The notes beneath the pieces were generated by a model. It was given only the letters and a program-made list of their open reading frames with translations. It searched no databases and was not told where the DNA came from. The position numbers were made by a program, and so were the translations under genes. From assembly GCA_036874045.1 (NCBI GenBank), contig CM072341.1:16380501-16444500 (forward strand): a stretch of DNA of 64,000 nucleotides, written 5' to 3'. Within the stretch, counting starts at the first letter, position 1; each line of letters starts with the position of its first letter. The stretch comes from Cymodocea nodosa (taxonomy: Eukaryota; Streptophyta; Magnoliopsida; Alismatales; Cymodoceaceae). This document shows, in pieces, positions 12,571 through 23,880 of this stretch.

Positions 12571-13058
12571 ACTTCTACTTATTACTTTAATTTATTACTT
12601 AAAAATTAATTCTATTATACACACAAACACTTAAATTTTAATTTCCATCAAATTCTTGAACATGTACACATACTTGAATTTTAAATTTTTTTTGTTAAAT
12701 TCTACGTAATTTAAATTCTAAGTGTACAAAACTTCACTAATAATAATATCAATTGTCAATATATAATACATTATTATAATTTTACTTTTCAAATTTAAAT
12801 ATTTCATATTTAATATTTAATATTTAAAAATTTAAAAATTCTTAATTAATATATTTCCAATTATTTCTTATAAATATACAAATATTTCAAAATTTTATCA
12901 TTTTCTAATGTATACAAATAATATTTTATTTACTATCATTTTTTAACGTATTATTTCTTATCATATCTTATAATTTATATCTTCTACAGTTTCCTACGTC
13001 TCTTTATTTTCCAACAGGAAACGTGCACAAAAATGTCTCATCTGTCGAGTGGTGTATA

Positions 13059-13480
13059 TCAAGTCACGTTGATGATCTCAAGATCAATAGATCGCCGTCG
13101 ACGACGAACAGTTATGATGACACGAAATCATAATGGATTCTTCGTGGATCTTCCAGTCAACCGTTATCGGACTAACCGTTATCAGAAAAATCCAATCGGA
13201 TCCATTATTGAATTATTAATTCTCTTAAAAGGACAGAAAATACTATATCGGATCCGTCCTTCATAGATGTTGACGGAATTTTGCTGTTCAATCTCGACGA
13301 TGCTCAAGGTTTGATCCGATTTAATCTATTATATATCGATTTGAAGATAACAATTTTTTATGAAACTTTACTGGTAGGTTTGATTCACGAAGATACCGAC
13401 AAACCGTCGTCACGCTTTTTTATTTCATAATTTCAAAAAAATACTATTTATTTCACGTTGGAAGGAGTCAACACTTCGGC
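13059..13480 (+). other. Orphan ARM-gene upstream region
   Basis: Clearly similar to 30350-30795, the upstream region of ARM copy A2, but no ARM gene follows. The match ends about 70 bp before the unit-1 boundary at 13551. This indicates that an A2-type ARM gene once lay here and was lost in the rearrangement that created the boundary. Confidence 0.7.
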
Positions 13481-13550
13481 CATTGCCCATCCTTTCGTCA
13501 AGAAAAATCTTATTCTACTCATCATCCAACTTGCAAACATTAATTATCTA

Positions 13551-15427
13551 TTTGGTAGTCATAAGTACTTTATTTTAGAGCAAATTCTTACCATCCACGT
13601 ATTTAGATAGATTATTAAAATTAAAGAATTTTGACTTCTCTATCTCTCTCTCTCTAGATCTCTCCAACCATCTATTTCTCTTTCTTCAACCTTTTCTTTT
13701 TCTCTTAATTTGACAAACACAGGGGCTTGAATCTTAATATAAATATATATAATAATGTTGTTGTGAATAAGTAATTTGATTGTAGGTGTTTATGATGGAA
13801 GGTTGAGATTTAATCTCAACTTTCATCAAGAACTAACGCTCGCCGACGTGGAGGGCTGGTTCAGTCGGGGTGGAAGTCATGTGATTCGTTAGCGAGGGGG
13901 CAGCAGAAGCCACGTAGTGGTTCACCTACACCTCATGCTCGAAGATGACGAACACAGTAATTTAAAATATTTCTTACGCAAGCCATTCAATCAATTAGCT
14001 TACCTTGTACGTGCGTACATACTTCTCACATTTCATGCACCCTCTTCAAACACAAACAAGTTACAGAAACCCCCACACGTCCATTATGTATTAATGTATG
14101 ATGTCATCATCGTCAAAATGATTGGTTAATTGCCAAGGTGTAAATTAAGCTTCCCATCAGCTTGCAAATTGGAACTCCATCATTTAACCAACGATTGTTT
14201 TAATTTCTTTTTTTATTAAAATACAATTGACAACTTTAGCAAATTGAGAGATGATTGTGTACTAGAAAATTGTAAAAAGAAAATAACAAAATATTATAGA
14301 AAATGATGAAAAGGAAAATAATAAAAAATAATAGAAAATCAATAAAAAATAAAGGTATTTATACATAAAATAGAAAATGATGAAATTTGAAATATATGTG
14401 TTTGTGTACAAAACAAAAAAAAGACGAAAAATCATATAATATAATATTTATTTATTTATTTATAAAATAAATAATGTTAAAATTAATAAATTAAATATTT
14501 TTTGTATTTATCTATAAGATAAAAAATAATAAAATTTGTCATAAATAATATAAGATAAAGTCATTTAGTAATAATATTTATAATATAAAATATATTTCAC
14601 ATATCTTTATTATTTTATATATCTCTCATAATATCAATTCTCATTTACTAAGGATATAAACAATTTTTATATCAAAATTAGTTGTTATTAATATATTTTG
14701 TAATAATTCATATTTTCTTTTATTTTATTTTTTATCAATTTCGAAGATAAAAAGTTTAAAAATAACAAAAATTTATTTAATATACAAATACCTGTCATTT
14801 TCAAGGTCTAGAAACACTTGCTTAATTATTTACCTTATTCATAAATGACATTTCTTTATTCTTTGTTAATCGGCCTACGAGGTGGGCTCAAATCCGTCAC
14901 TTCGTTTCGTGCTCCTCCGTGGTCATCATCGACCGAGCAAAAAAATTTGCAATACCTAACACAAACACAACAGATACGCCACGGCAGGTTTCGTGTGGCG
15001 CCCGAAATACCAGGTATATATTTTTTATTTCTAGAAAATTACATATTCAAATCGAAAAAAAGTTATCGATTTATAGAAAAGAATTTGAATACGCAAATTA
15101 ATCGAGAGACAAAAAGGTTATCAAAAATGAACGTTCCTATACCAGTATTTTTTCTTTTTCGTAGAATGATTACTCTGCTGTGTACACGCTTGGAACGACC
15201 ACCATGCACGGTCAAGCGATCCTTGTTTTATAATGATACCTTTACGAACGAGGCGGAAGAATCGTAGCCAACGAAATTGGAATCCAGCATCTCCGGCCAG
15301 CGCACTCTGTTCCAACGCCTCGCTCTCTTCCACCCACGGTTGCTTCTCTACAGAGTTCAAGTCCCTCCTCGTTCCCGCATACCATGCATATAGATAGATA
15401 CATAGATAAGTAGATTGATAGAAAAAG
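13551..15427 (+). promoter_or_regulatory. Upstream region of ARM A1
   Basis: AT-rich upstream sequence with a CT-rich run (about 13635-13665) and a perfect 9 bp-arm palindrome GTTGAGATT-T-AATCTCAAC at 13802-13820. From about 15175 on it aligns with the 5' region of A2. A GATA-rich run (about 15387-15424) directly precedes the ATG and is probably 5' UTR. Open frames in 14845-15267 appear incidental. No TATA box assigned. Confidence 0.4.
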
Positions 15428-18143
15428 ATGGGTAAGGTGATGCAGAAGAGAGGAGACTCCATGCTGACGGTCGAGGTAGACAAGTTGCAGAGGGGAGGAG
15501 ACGGCAGAAGGATGCCGTCCCCAGTACCCATCGCCCGAAACAGCAGCAACGCCACGGGAGAGAACTCCTTCCTAAGAAGAGCTTGCAATGACGAGGCACC
15601 CGAGATGAGGCTTACCCTCTTCGCCCTACGACTAGCCCTGCTCGAGAAGGCAGCCAGCGGCCTAGGCGCTCTCGGTTTCGCCTGGGCCACCGTGGTCCTT
15701 CTCGGGGGCTTTGCAGGTGTGCTCCGGGAGGAAGACTTCTGGTACGTCACCGTAATTATTGTCATAGAAGGGGCCAGGATCTTCAGCCGAAGCCATGAGT
15801 TGGAGTGGCAGCGTCACACGACCTGGACCTCAGGCCGGGCCAGCCGTTACAGCATCCGAGGGATCAGGTCCGGTCTCATGGACTTGAGCTTGCGCTTGTC
15901 CCCTCGGGACAAACATAATCGCAGTCGAAATCAAAGGGAGGTTGCCTCCAGCCAACAACCCGAGAAAAGCCCCAACATTGGCGGCGGCGTCCACGACTCC
16001 GGACTCCAGAGGACGTGGAACTCGTCCGAGGTATCCTTGCTGCCATACACCGGTTGGGTCACCCTGTCCAAGAATGTCAGCAGGTAAATAAATAAATTAA
16101 TATTCTGGTTTTAGAATTTAAAGAGAGAGATAGAGAGAGAGAGCGTGATGTGGTCTGATATATATAGAATGTTTGGTTGCCGCCGGATCGGTCAGGCTAC
16201 TCAGCTGGCTCCAGTTGCTGTCCGCCGTGGCTTCCGTGGTGTTGTCCCTGATGAGGGTGATCGAAGAAGATTACGACAAGAACAGGGACAAAACCGACAC
16301 GAGGAACATGAACGGGTCCCTGAACATATTCTACGGCCTGGCGCTGGCGGAGGCGCTGTTGTTCTTGCTGGAAAAGGCCTACTGGGAGTGGAAGATGACC
16401 TTCTGCAATCTTCTGAGCGAGGTAAACAGGGCGTGTGGTTTCCAGGACACCGAGGCCGAAATGGTACACTTGACACGGTTCTTCTACGACGCCTACTCCA
16501 AGTGCATCAACGGGAGCGTCTTCGACGGGCTCAAGAAGGACCTGGTCTCATTTGCCGAGGAGCTGCTGGCGTCGGAGTCGTCCGACGAGCGGCACATCGG
16601 GGCGAAGATCCTCCTCAAGTTCGTCACGGAAGAGAAGTTCACCACCGACACTCTCCGCAAGATAGGGACCTGCACCAGGACGATGGAGAGGCTGGTAGAC
16701 ATGTTGAGCTGGAAGGACCCGGTGGAGGAGCAGCTGAGGATTGCTGCAGCGGAGATCGTGTGGAGACTCTCTGGAAAGAAGCAGAATGCGCTTCGGGTGG
16801 CCGAGATCCCAGGATCCATCGCGTCCATATCATCCCTGTTGAAAACCGGACCAACAGCGCCGGACTCCAAACCCGACGAGATAAGCAAGAGACGTGCCTT
16901 GCCCGACAACCAAAACTACGAGTACTCTGCCTTCAACTGTCTTGGCCTGCGGATACTGAAGAAGATCGCCCACGACCACGAGAACAGCGCCAAGATAGCC
17001 AACACCAGGGGTCTGCTGCCGAAGGTGATAGACTTCACGGGGAACGGGGAGAGAGTGCTAGGCCAGTCCAGCACCACTGACACCCAGATCAAGTCGATGA
17101 AATACGCCCTCCAGCTGTTGAAGATGTTGGCCAAAACTTCGGGGGAGACCGGCAGGGGGCTCCGGCAGGAAATATCGGAGAACATCTTCAGCATCAGCAA
17201 CCTCCGGGACATCCTCCGATACGGGCAGAACCACGTTCGGATGCAGACGCTGGCCATCGAGATCATGACCAGCCTCGGGATGGATGACGACGCCACGGAC
17301 AGGATCGGCTCCACCGGAGGGATCATCAGGGAGCTGTTCAGGATCTTTTTCTTACAGGGACCACTCACGGAGAACCAGAATCCGGTGAGGGCCGAGGCCG
17401 GGGAGGCGTTGGTGATGCTGACTGTGGACAGCCAAGCAAACTGCCAGAGGACGTTGAGGATGGAGCATGTCGGTCGGCTCATCGACGCACTCGAAGACCC
17501 GCTGCTGATGAGGAGTTCGGCCAGAATTCTCCGGAACCTCTGCGCATACAGCGGACCTGAGAACGCCCATCGTCTCCGACGAGTCGTTGCCGCGACACCA
17601 ACCGTAAGACACCAATTAACTGCATGAACTAGCACTAGTCTGTAGCCTCATCAAGTGCCAATTAAGACAAAAATTTCACGTTTTTCGATCGCTCCGGCCT
17701 ACATGCAGGTTCTGAAGAATCTCATGCAAGAAGATCAGAAGATGCTGGAGGTAATGATCGGGTTGGCGACGCAGATTTTCAAGCTCATGAGCCCAGAAGA
17801 AGTGCAGAAACAGTTCAAGAAGGCCGGGATCGAGGAAAGCAGGCTAGCCGAGAAGCTGGTGGAGGTACTGAGAGACAACAAGGAACCCAGCGTCGATCAC
17901 CCAAGGATGAGGAGGTTTGCGGTGGAGCTGGCGACGTGGATGATGGAGTTGGACGAAGAGATGAAGATGGTGTTCAGGAGGGAAGGGCTGGAGGAGGAGC
18001 TGATGAACATCGCCGAGACCACGTCGGAGCTTGAATCCTTCCTGTTGTTCTCCTGGAGCTATGGAATCAGCCGCCATCCCACGACCATGCATGCTGTTGT
18101 GGATAACGCACTCGACCTTGTCAGAAGTGCCGGAAGTATATAG
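15428..18143 (+). CDS. Membrane-anchored ARM-repeat protein A1
   Basis: Three exons, join(15428-16083, 16196-17603, 17709-18143), encode 832 residues. Introns are GT-AG (112 and 105 bp) and phases join cleanly (Arg219 is split). A second in-frame ATG at 15440 matches the A2 start. Four hydrophobic segments lie near 77-99, 104-119, 221-241 and 260-277; the HELEW motif follows the second. The remaining 550 residues are Leu-rich helical repeats typical of ARM folds. I recognise a plant-specific ARM-repeat membrane family of unknown function, and no catalytic motif is visible. A1 differs from A3 at roughly 27 residues, several clustered between about 16459 and 16845. The gene is followed 318 bp downstream by the Copia element. 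Confidence 0.87.
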
Positions 18144-18461
18144 AAATCCTTTTTTTTTATAATTTTAATGTTTTTCTTAGATTTACATTCAAGATTTTAG
18201 TCAGTCAAAATATCGACAAACCGTGTCATGTTTATTCAAATTTATACTGTGTATTATTCACATGTTACCTTAATTGATGTCAAAATTTTAAAATCTCATA
18301 AGTTTTATTTTGACCAGCACAAAAGGATGGTCATCGACCTAAATTGAAGGAGCGTTTGCTTACACAAATAATGAGTTACATGCTATAAAAAAATATATTG
18401 CTGGACTAAAAATAAAATATCTAAATTTTCTCTCTAATTTTAATCAATTATATGTTTTATT
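18144..18461. other. 3' flank of A1 up to Copia insertion
   Basis: Conserved with the 3' flanks of A2-A4 and includes a T-rich run just after the stop codon. It ends at the Copia insertion point: the 5 bp before the element (18457-18461, TTATT) match the empty site at 33814-33818. Confidence 0.6.
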
Positions 18462-19782
18462 TGTTAGAACCTGATGTCTTAACATAGGAAAGGTGAATGT
18501 TAATAATATTTGTTTCTTAATAATTTGAATAATAATTGTTAATGTAAAATAGCAGGCACACAATAAAAAGAATGCACACAAGATTTTTAAGTGGTTAAAC
18601 ACTAACACATTGTCCACCCCCAAGGAATACTTGAGCTTCACTAATCTTTCAAAGACTTACAATCACTTGTTTTGAGGTCAAAGCAAGAACCAACCGATCT
18701 GATTGAGATTTCAGGTCGTATCTCTAACCAACCTTTCACTGAAGTTTTTAATTCATGTACTTCAGTAAACACTTGCTTGAATGTATCAGAGTTGAGTGCG
18801 TTGAGAGGTTCTTAATTTTAGTCTATATATGCTAATGATGATTTGATCTCGAAGACTTTCTTCTATTGAGCTTGGTATATAGATTTGTATGAATAAAAAG
18901 CTATTTACTTCTATTGTCTGTTGGTTGTATATATACTATTATGTGTAACGATCATATTTTCTTCCAACGGATGTATTTTGATGTATTTGGTAAGATTTTA
19001 GACCTAAATTTGGTAAGTTACCGTTTAGGGAGGTATTTCAAGATACCCTTCCGATTTCTTGGGTTTTTCGGAGGCTTAATCATGTAACTCTCCGAAAATC
19101 AATAGTAACCTACCAAAAAGTCACTTAAGTCTTTTTGCCATGTAGGATTTCAGATCGTACATATGAGCTGTCATTCGATCGGATACTTGCAACTGTAACT
19201 TACCAAACTATTCTTTAACTATCGGATAGTTAGCTACAATAGCCCTCCAAAATCTTTTTTTAAGTTTTCGACTAATTTCTTATTTCAACATGTGCATAAT
19301 AGAATAACTTAAGTTTTCAGAAGGTTATAACTGTAACTCACCGAAAACTTTTCAAATTTTGGATAGTTAGCTAGAGTAACTTTTCGATTTTTCTTTTAAG
19401 CTTTTGTCTAGATTTCTACACGTGGGAAATTCAATGACTTAAGTTTTGGATGGTTATAACTGTAACTCATGGAAACTCTTCAAATTTCGGATAGTTAGCT
19501 ATAGTGACTTTCCGATTCTTCATACAGCCATCTTTCTAACTCTCGGAATGCCTTCTACTTTTGGATAGTTATTCTTCTAACTATCTGATAGTGTTGCTAT
19601 TACTTTATACTGCCTTTCAGATACTTAAACCTATAACTGTCTAATCTTCTTGTGGCTCTATAGCAGCAATTTCTTAACCATCTGTATCGACTTCTGCTCT
19701 TTTGCTGAACTGTTATACTTGAGAAATACAATTTGATACCTCGCATTGATTTTTACATTATCAAAATCCTGAGGACCTTTTA
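18462..19782 (-). repeat. 3' LTR of Copia copy 1
   Basis: 1,321 bp. On the plus strand it starts TGTTAGAACCTGAT and ends CTTTTA, so the expected terminal CA is mutated to TA. It retains about 325 bp (near 18795-19120) that are deleted from the other LTR. It contains near-palindromic modules CGGATAGTTA at 19223, 19360 and 19488, spaced 128-137 bp, each preceded by ACTTAAGT and, further upstream, a G-box-like site. Confidence 0.88.
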
Positions 19783-19796
19783 AGCTCCCCCTTTTT
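19783..19796 (-). other. Polypurine tract of Copia copy 1
   Basis: On the minus strand AAAAAGGGGGAGCT lies immediately next to the 3' LTR, the expected place for the plus-strand primer of reverse transcription. Confidence 0.75.
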
Positions 19797-20153
19797 GATA
19801 ATGGTAAAAACCTTACAATATATTACATGTATTTCTCTCCTTATATGTCTATACAGATAATCACACAAGGAAATAGAATACAGAGGATTGAAAAATTGAG
19901 AATACTCCCCCTATTTGTCTGAAACTCTCCCTGAGTTTGCTCCCCTTACTTTGTTGCAGTCTTCTAAGAAGGTATGATTTTTCTCCCCCTTTTTTGTCAT
20001 TTGTCAAAAGGAGATACTGACAAATTATAGCTGGCTGAAAAGTGGCTAAATTGCTGCAAGACAGAATTCTTAATAGAACAAGCTCCTAGATGTGAGCTTG
20101 GAGAGTAGAGAGGTATTGAATTATAAATCATTCAAAGAACAAATGCCTAAGTT
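19797..20153 (-). other. Spacer between RNaseH and polypurine tract
   Basis: About 350 bp with no recognised coding sequence; no envelope-like frame is visible. Confidence 0.4.
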
Positions 20154-21009
20154 TCATCTAATATGATTAAATGCAGCTTCAGATAAACGTTTAGTGAAAA
20201 TATCTGCAAGTTGATCTTTAGTAGAAACATATTCTAAAGAAATATGACCTTTTTCAACATGGTCTCCTAGAAAGTGGTGTCTAATCTCGATATGTTTTGC
20301 TCTAGAGTGTAGAACTGTATTTTTGGAGAGATTGATGGCATTGTTATTGTCACAGTAAATAATTGTCTGCCAAAGTTTGTTGCATCTATAAAATCTGTGC
20401 ACAACATAGACCTACTGTCATGTATTCAGCTTTAGTGGTAGATAGAGCTATAGAATTTTGTTTCCTACTAAACCAAGAAACAAGTGAGTGACCAAGCGAC
20501 TGACATGTTTTTCGATCTCATTTGCATCCTACATAATCTTCATCACTGTAACCTGCTAATGTCAGATGATTCTGTGAAGAATAGAATAAGCCAAAATCTT
20601 TGATACCCTGTAAGTATTTAAAGATACATTTAACTGCTTTTAAATGTGATGCTTTTGGAGATGCTTGATATCTTGCACAAGCACAAATACTGAACATTAT
20701 GTCTGGTCTATTAGCTGTTAGATACAGAAGTGATCCAATCATGCCTTTGTATTTCTTTTGATCTACTGAATTGCCAAAGATATCCTTATCAAGTTTTTCA
20801 TTTGAGTTCATAGGTGTATTTGCTACTTTGGATTTATCCATACCAAATTTCAAGAGAATCTATTTGCAGAATTTTTCTTGATTCAGAAAGATGTCATGCT
20901 GTAGTTGATGAATTTGTAATCATAGAAAGAATTTTAATTCTCCCATAAGACTCATTTCAAATTCATTCTTCATTAAGGTCTAAAAATCATGACATAGTTT
21001 CTCATGTGT
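20154..21009 (-). pseudogene. Copia RT C-terminus and RNase H, copy 1
   Basis: Minus-strand pieces follow the Copia order: EFEMSLMGELKFFL (about 20945-20990), KFGMDKSKVANTPM, IGSLLYLTANRPDIMFS, GYSDEDYVGCK (RNase H start, about 20520-20555) and the usual C-terminal DIFTKRL near 20178-20200. In-frame stops interrupt it, for example directly after GELKFFL and at about 20519. It is the downstream half of the RT/RNaseH reading frame, separated from the YVDD half by the nested insertion. Confidence 0.85.
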
Positions 21010-21373
21010 AGCACTGTTTAGAATGAAAAAGTGCATATTATTAACAATTAAATGATGGTTAATTGCATAATATTTAGCTTATCATATGAGAATTAAGCCA
21101 TTATGTTATAATTGCACTATTATATGCTTTAATTAAAGAATCTACTTAATTTTGGGGAATTAATGTTAATTTAGTACATTTCTGAACTGTCAGTAAGTTG
21201 CAGGTTGTGAAATTCTTAAGTATCCGAATTTTCTAATATTTCAAACAGTTATGTTTAACATACCGAACATATTTCAGACAGTTATGTTTAACAGATCAAA
21301 TATTATCGGATAGTTATGTTTAAATTGCCGAACAGTTATGTTTTGAAAGAATAGTTTATTATTTCCTGAAGTA

Positions 21374-21860
21374 CACGTGTCGAAACCATAATGCATGACT
21401 TAAGTGAACTTTCGGTGAGTTGTCGCTAACTATCCGAAATTGCAGCTGGGCATCGGATAATTATGTGTGTAACTCTTCGAAATCTATTTTTATTTATAAA
21501 ATAGCTGAGGACACGTGTCATGTTCTGGGAAAGTGACTTAAGTGGATTTTCGGTGAGTTGTTGTTAACTATCCGAAATGCATCTGAGCATCGGATGGTTA
21601 GCTCTATAAATCTCCGAAATGTTTATTTTATTATTAAACTGCTACTGACATGTGTCGAGATCTGGTAGATTTATTTAAGTTATATATTGGTGAGTTATCT
21701 GTAACTATCCGAAATGCATCTGAGCATCGGATAGTTAAGTTTATAAATATCCAAAATGCACCTGAGCATTGGATAGTTAAATTTATGCACGTGTTTTATA
21801 GTTAAATCAATGAAGAAAGTCCGTTGAGTTATCTGTAACTCCACAGATTATGTATTTTCT
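21374..21860. repeat. 138 bp tandem modules with G-box, copy 1
   Basis: CACGTG (or CATGTG) recurs at 21374, 21512, 21650 and 21788, exactly 138 bp apart. The first three modules continue with a TTAAGT element and an inverted repeat TAACTATCCGA ... TCGGATAGTTA, variously mutated. The fourth is divergent and incomplete. CACGTG is the core of plant G-box/ABRE sites, so promoter function of the LTR is plausible but unproven. Confidence 0.8.
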
Positions 21861-22867
21861 AATATGCCATTGTAGCGGTTGCAGGAACAGACAATTGGAA
21901 GAAAAAAACCACGATCGCACATATTATATAGGAATTCACTCATCGAAGGGAGAAGAAATCATCGTCGTTGATATGAATGAAGGAAATCCAACCAATCATT
22001 CAAGCAGAAGCAGTTACCACTGAAGAAATATAAAAGAAAAGAAGAAAAAATGAAGAAGAGTGTGATCGATGGATGGCCAGTGTGTACAGAGGAGGAGCAC
22101 CGAGCTTTCTACAGATAGTATCGGTAATTCTCCAAAGTACCACACCAACTATCGTTACCACCACCACAATCACCAACCATCGGAGGTCTATGAGAATACT
22201 TTCTTGTTGTCGGGTCGATTCCGAGCCAAACACAGTGTTTGACAACCATTGTGAAGAGTGATCGCGTCGTGGGAAGGAAAGCCATTTTCACGAAGCGCCA
22301 ACTCATATTTCAAGAGATCGTAAAGCTTTTAGCTTTGGCTTCGGGTTGATGCCTGTATGCTGAAGAGGAGATCATCTTACAATTCTGGACTCGCGATTCT
22401 ATAGGGAGAGGAGACAGGATTGTAAGTGGTTTAATTTTCAGTGGTGTAATTGCATTGCAAGTAGTGTCGGAAGTATTACTATCGAGTGAGATTACTTTAC
22501 ATTTCACCTTTCTCCCATTTCCATGTTCATATTAAAACAAAAATACCAAAAACAATTTATCTTTGTTTGTATGTTGTATTTGAGTGTTGTATTGTTTGTG
22601 TTGTATCGTGATTAATGTTATCTTTATCAGTTTTGTGATTGTTTTATGTTAATTTTAATTTTACAATTTACTGAAATTGGTTTGTTCAAAAGACTTAAAG
22701 ATTTTAATAGTTAATGTTTGAATTATCTGAATGTTAGTAATGTTTAATGATAAATCCAATGTTAACTAGCATTAAAGAGCTTAATTGATGTTATTTACAA
22801 TCTGTGGAATCGTCCAATGGTTGGCCGAATTCCTCTGTAAATAGCAGTATTAAAAAGAAAAGACAAA

Positions 22868-22994
22868 CTCGTGGAGTTAACTTAAGTCCACGAGGATAGT
22901 CCGTTGAGTTAGCCATAACTCAACGAACTTTATTCCGTTGAGTTATGGCTAACTCAACGAACTTTATTCCGTTGAGTTAACTATAATTCAACGG
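22868..22994. repeat. Triple palindrome array, copy 1
   Basis: Three direct copies of about 34 bp (from 22901, 22935 and 22969) each begin CCGTTGAGTTA. The first two are perfect palindromes CGTTGAGTTA-N4-TAACTCAACG with loops GCCA and TGGC; the third is imperfect. A further palindrome CTCGTGGA...TCCACGAG spans 22868-22895. Confidence 0.85.
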
Positions 22995-23269
22995 AGAGCT
23001 TATTGAATATAAATTTGAATTGTTAACAAACGAATAGTTCTTAAGTTCTTCAGCAATTCCCTATGGGATCGACTTGTACTTGCACACTAATATAATAAAC
23101 ACTATGCACTTGCAGTTAAAGTACAAATTGGAATTAATATCTAAATTGTATTAAAGGTTGTTTGTTTACTTCTTAAAAGAAAAAGAATAGGCATAAAGAT
23201 AAATTAACTAATTAAAACAAAAGTAACAAATCAAAGTTTTTCTGGTGTTGTGCTTGAAAAATCCAAACA

Positions 23270-23880
23270 AGCACCAAAAATGATATCATCCACGTAGATC
23301 TGAATAATCAACATATGAGAATTTTCTGATTTAATAAATAAAGTATTGTCTGCAATTCCTATGTTAAACTGATTCTCAAGAAGGAAACCTTTCAGTTTAT
23401 CATACCATGCACTTGGTGCTTGCTTTAGACTATAGAGAGTTTTATTCAGTTTGTATACATGGTTTGGTCTTTCTTCATTTTCAAAACATGGTAGCTGTTC
23501 TACATATACTTTCTCTTGTAAAATGTCATTCAGAAAGACACTTTTAACATCCATCTGATAGAGCTCGATTTTCATACTGCTTGCAAAGGCAAGTAACATT
23601 CTAATTACTTCAAGTCTTGCAACAGGTGCAAAAGTTTCTTCATAATCGATTCATTCCTACTGGTTGTATCCCTAAGCAACAAGTATAGTTTTGTTCCTAA
23701 TAATATTGCCATTATTATCAAGTTTATTCTTAAACACCCATCTAGTTCCAATGATTGATTTTTTAATGGGTCTTTCAATTAAATCCTAAACTTCATTTTT
23801 CTTGAACTCATTCAGTTCTTCTTGCGTGGCCAAAATCTAGTATTCATCATTGCAAGCTTCTTCAATTGTTTTAGGTTCAG
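23270..23880 (-). pseudogene. Copia reverse transcriptase N-terminal half, copy 1
   Basis: The minus strand shows ETFAPVARLEVIRMLLAFAS, QMDVKSVFLN, LYSLKQAPSAWYDKL and the catalytic YVDD (23285-23296), the standard RT motifs of Copia elements. Stops upstream (around 23650-23790) and the nested insertion just after IIFGA inactivate it. The catalytic Asp pair itself is intact. Confidence 0.88.

Larger units (their letters stand above)
8726..13058 (+). mobile_element. Probable degenerate PIF/Harbinger-like DNA transposon
   Basis: A 4.3 kb block interrupts sequence that is otherwise collinear with 30310-30350. It contains, in the same orientation, a possible Myb/SANT-type accessory frame (11087-11640) and a broken HARBI1-like transposase (11835-12570), the two-gene layout of plant PIF/Harbinger elements. 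I could not identify terminal inverted repeats or a 3 bp TAA/TTA target duplication, so the ends are only the limits of the interruption. A short hairpin with perfect 9 bp arms (8746-8754 and 8778-8786) lies near the left edge. Confidence 0.45.
21015..23269. mobile_element. Nested solo-LTR-like insertion, copy 1
   Basis: 2,255 bp inserted into the Copia RT five codons after YVDD. It starts TGTTTAGAATG, ends AAATCCAAACA (TG...CA) and is flanked by a perfect 5 bp duplication AGCAC (21010-21014 and 23270-23274). I see no internal LTR pair, PBS or coding domain, so a solo LTR of a different element is the best reading. It contains four 138 bp G-box modules and a triple palindrome array. The orientation is not determined. 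Open frames around 22000-22500 lack recognisable motifs. Confidence 0.75.

Noticed and set aside
14845..15267. 140-codon frame upstream of A1, repeated upstream of A3
   Set aside because: Low-complexity N-terminal half, no recognisable family, and only its last part has similarity upstream of A2, where it is not open. Treated as upstream/5' UTR sequence.
15121..15765. 214-codon minus-strand open frame over the A1 5' region and exon 1
   Set aside because: Antisense to a spliced gene with clear family sequence; GC-rich exons create long antisense frames. The same applies to 39975-40619.
16145..17080. 311-codon Arg/Gly-rich plus-strand frame over A1 exon 2, and counterparts in A2-A4
   Set aside because: A shifted-frame shadow of the ARM exon 2 with biased composition; it tracks the exon and not its own constraints.
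16916..17635. 239-codon antisense frame over A1 exon 2
   Set aside because: Antisense shadow of the ARM repeats.
22000..22507. Several 62-81 codon frames inside the nested insertion
   Set aside because: Overlapping on both strands, no recognised motif, in LTR-like sequence.
21374..22994. CRISPR-like regular spacing of short palindromic repeats
   Set aside because: Plant nuclear DNA, whole modules are repeated rather than repeats separated by unique spacers, and no cas genes; it is an LTR tandem structure.
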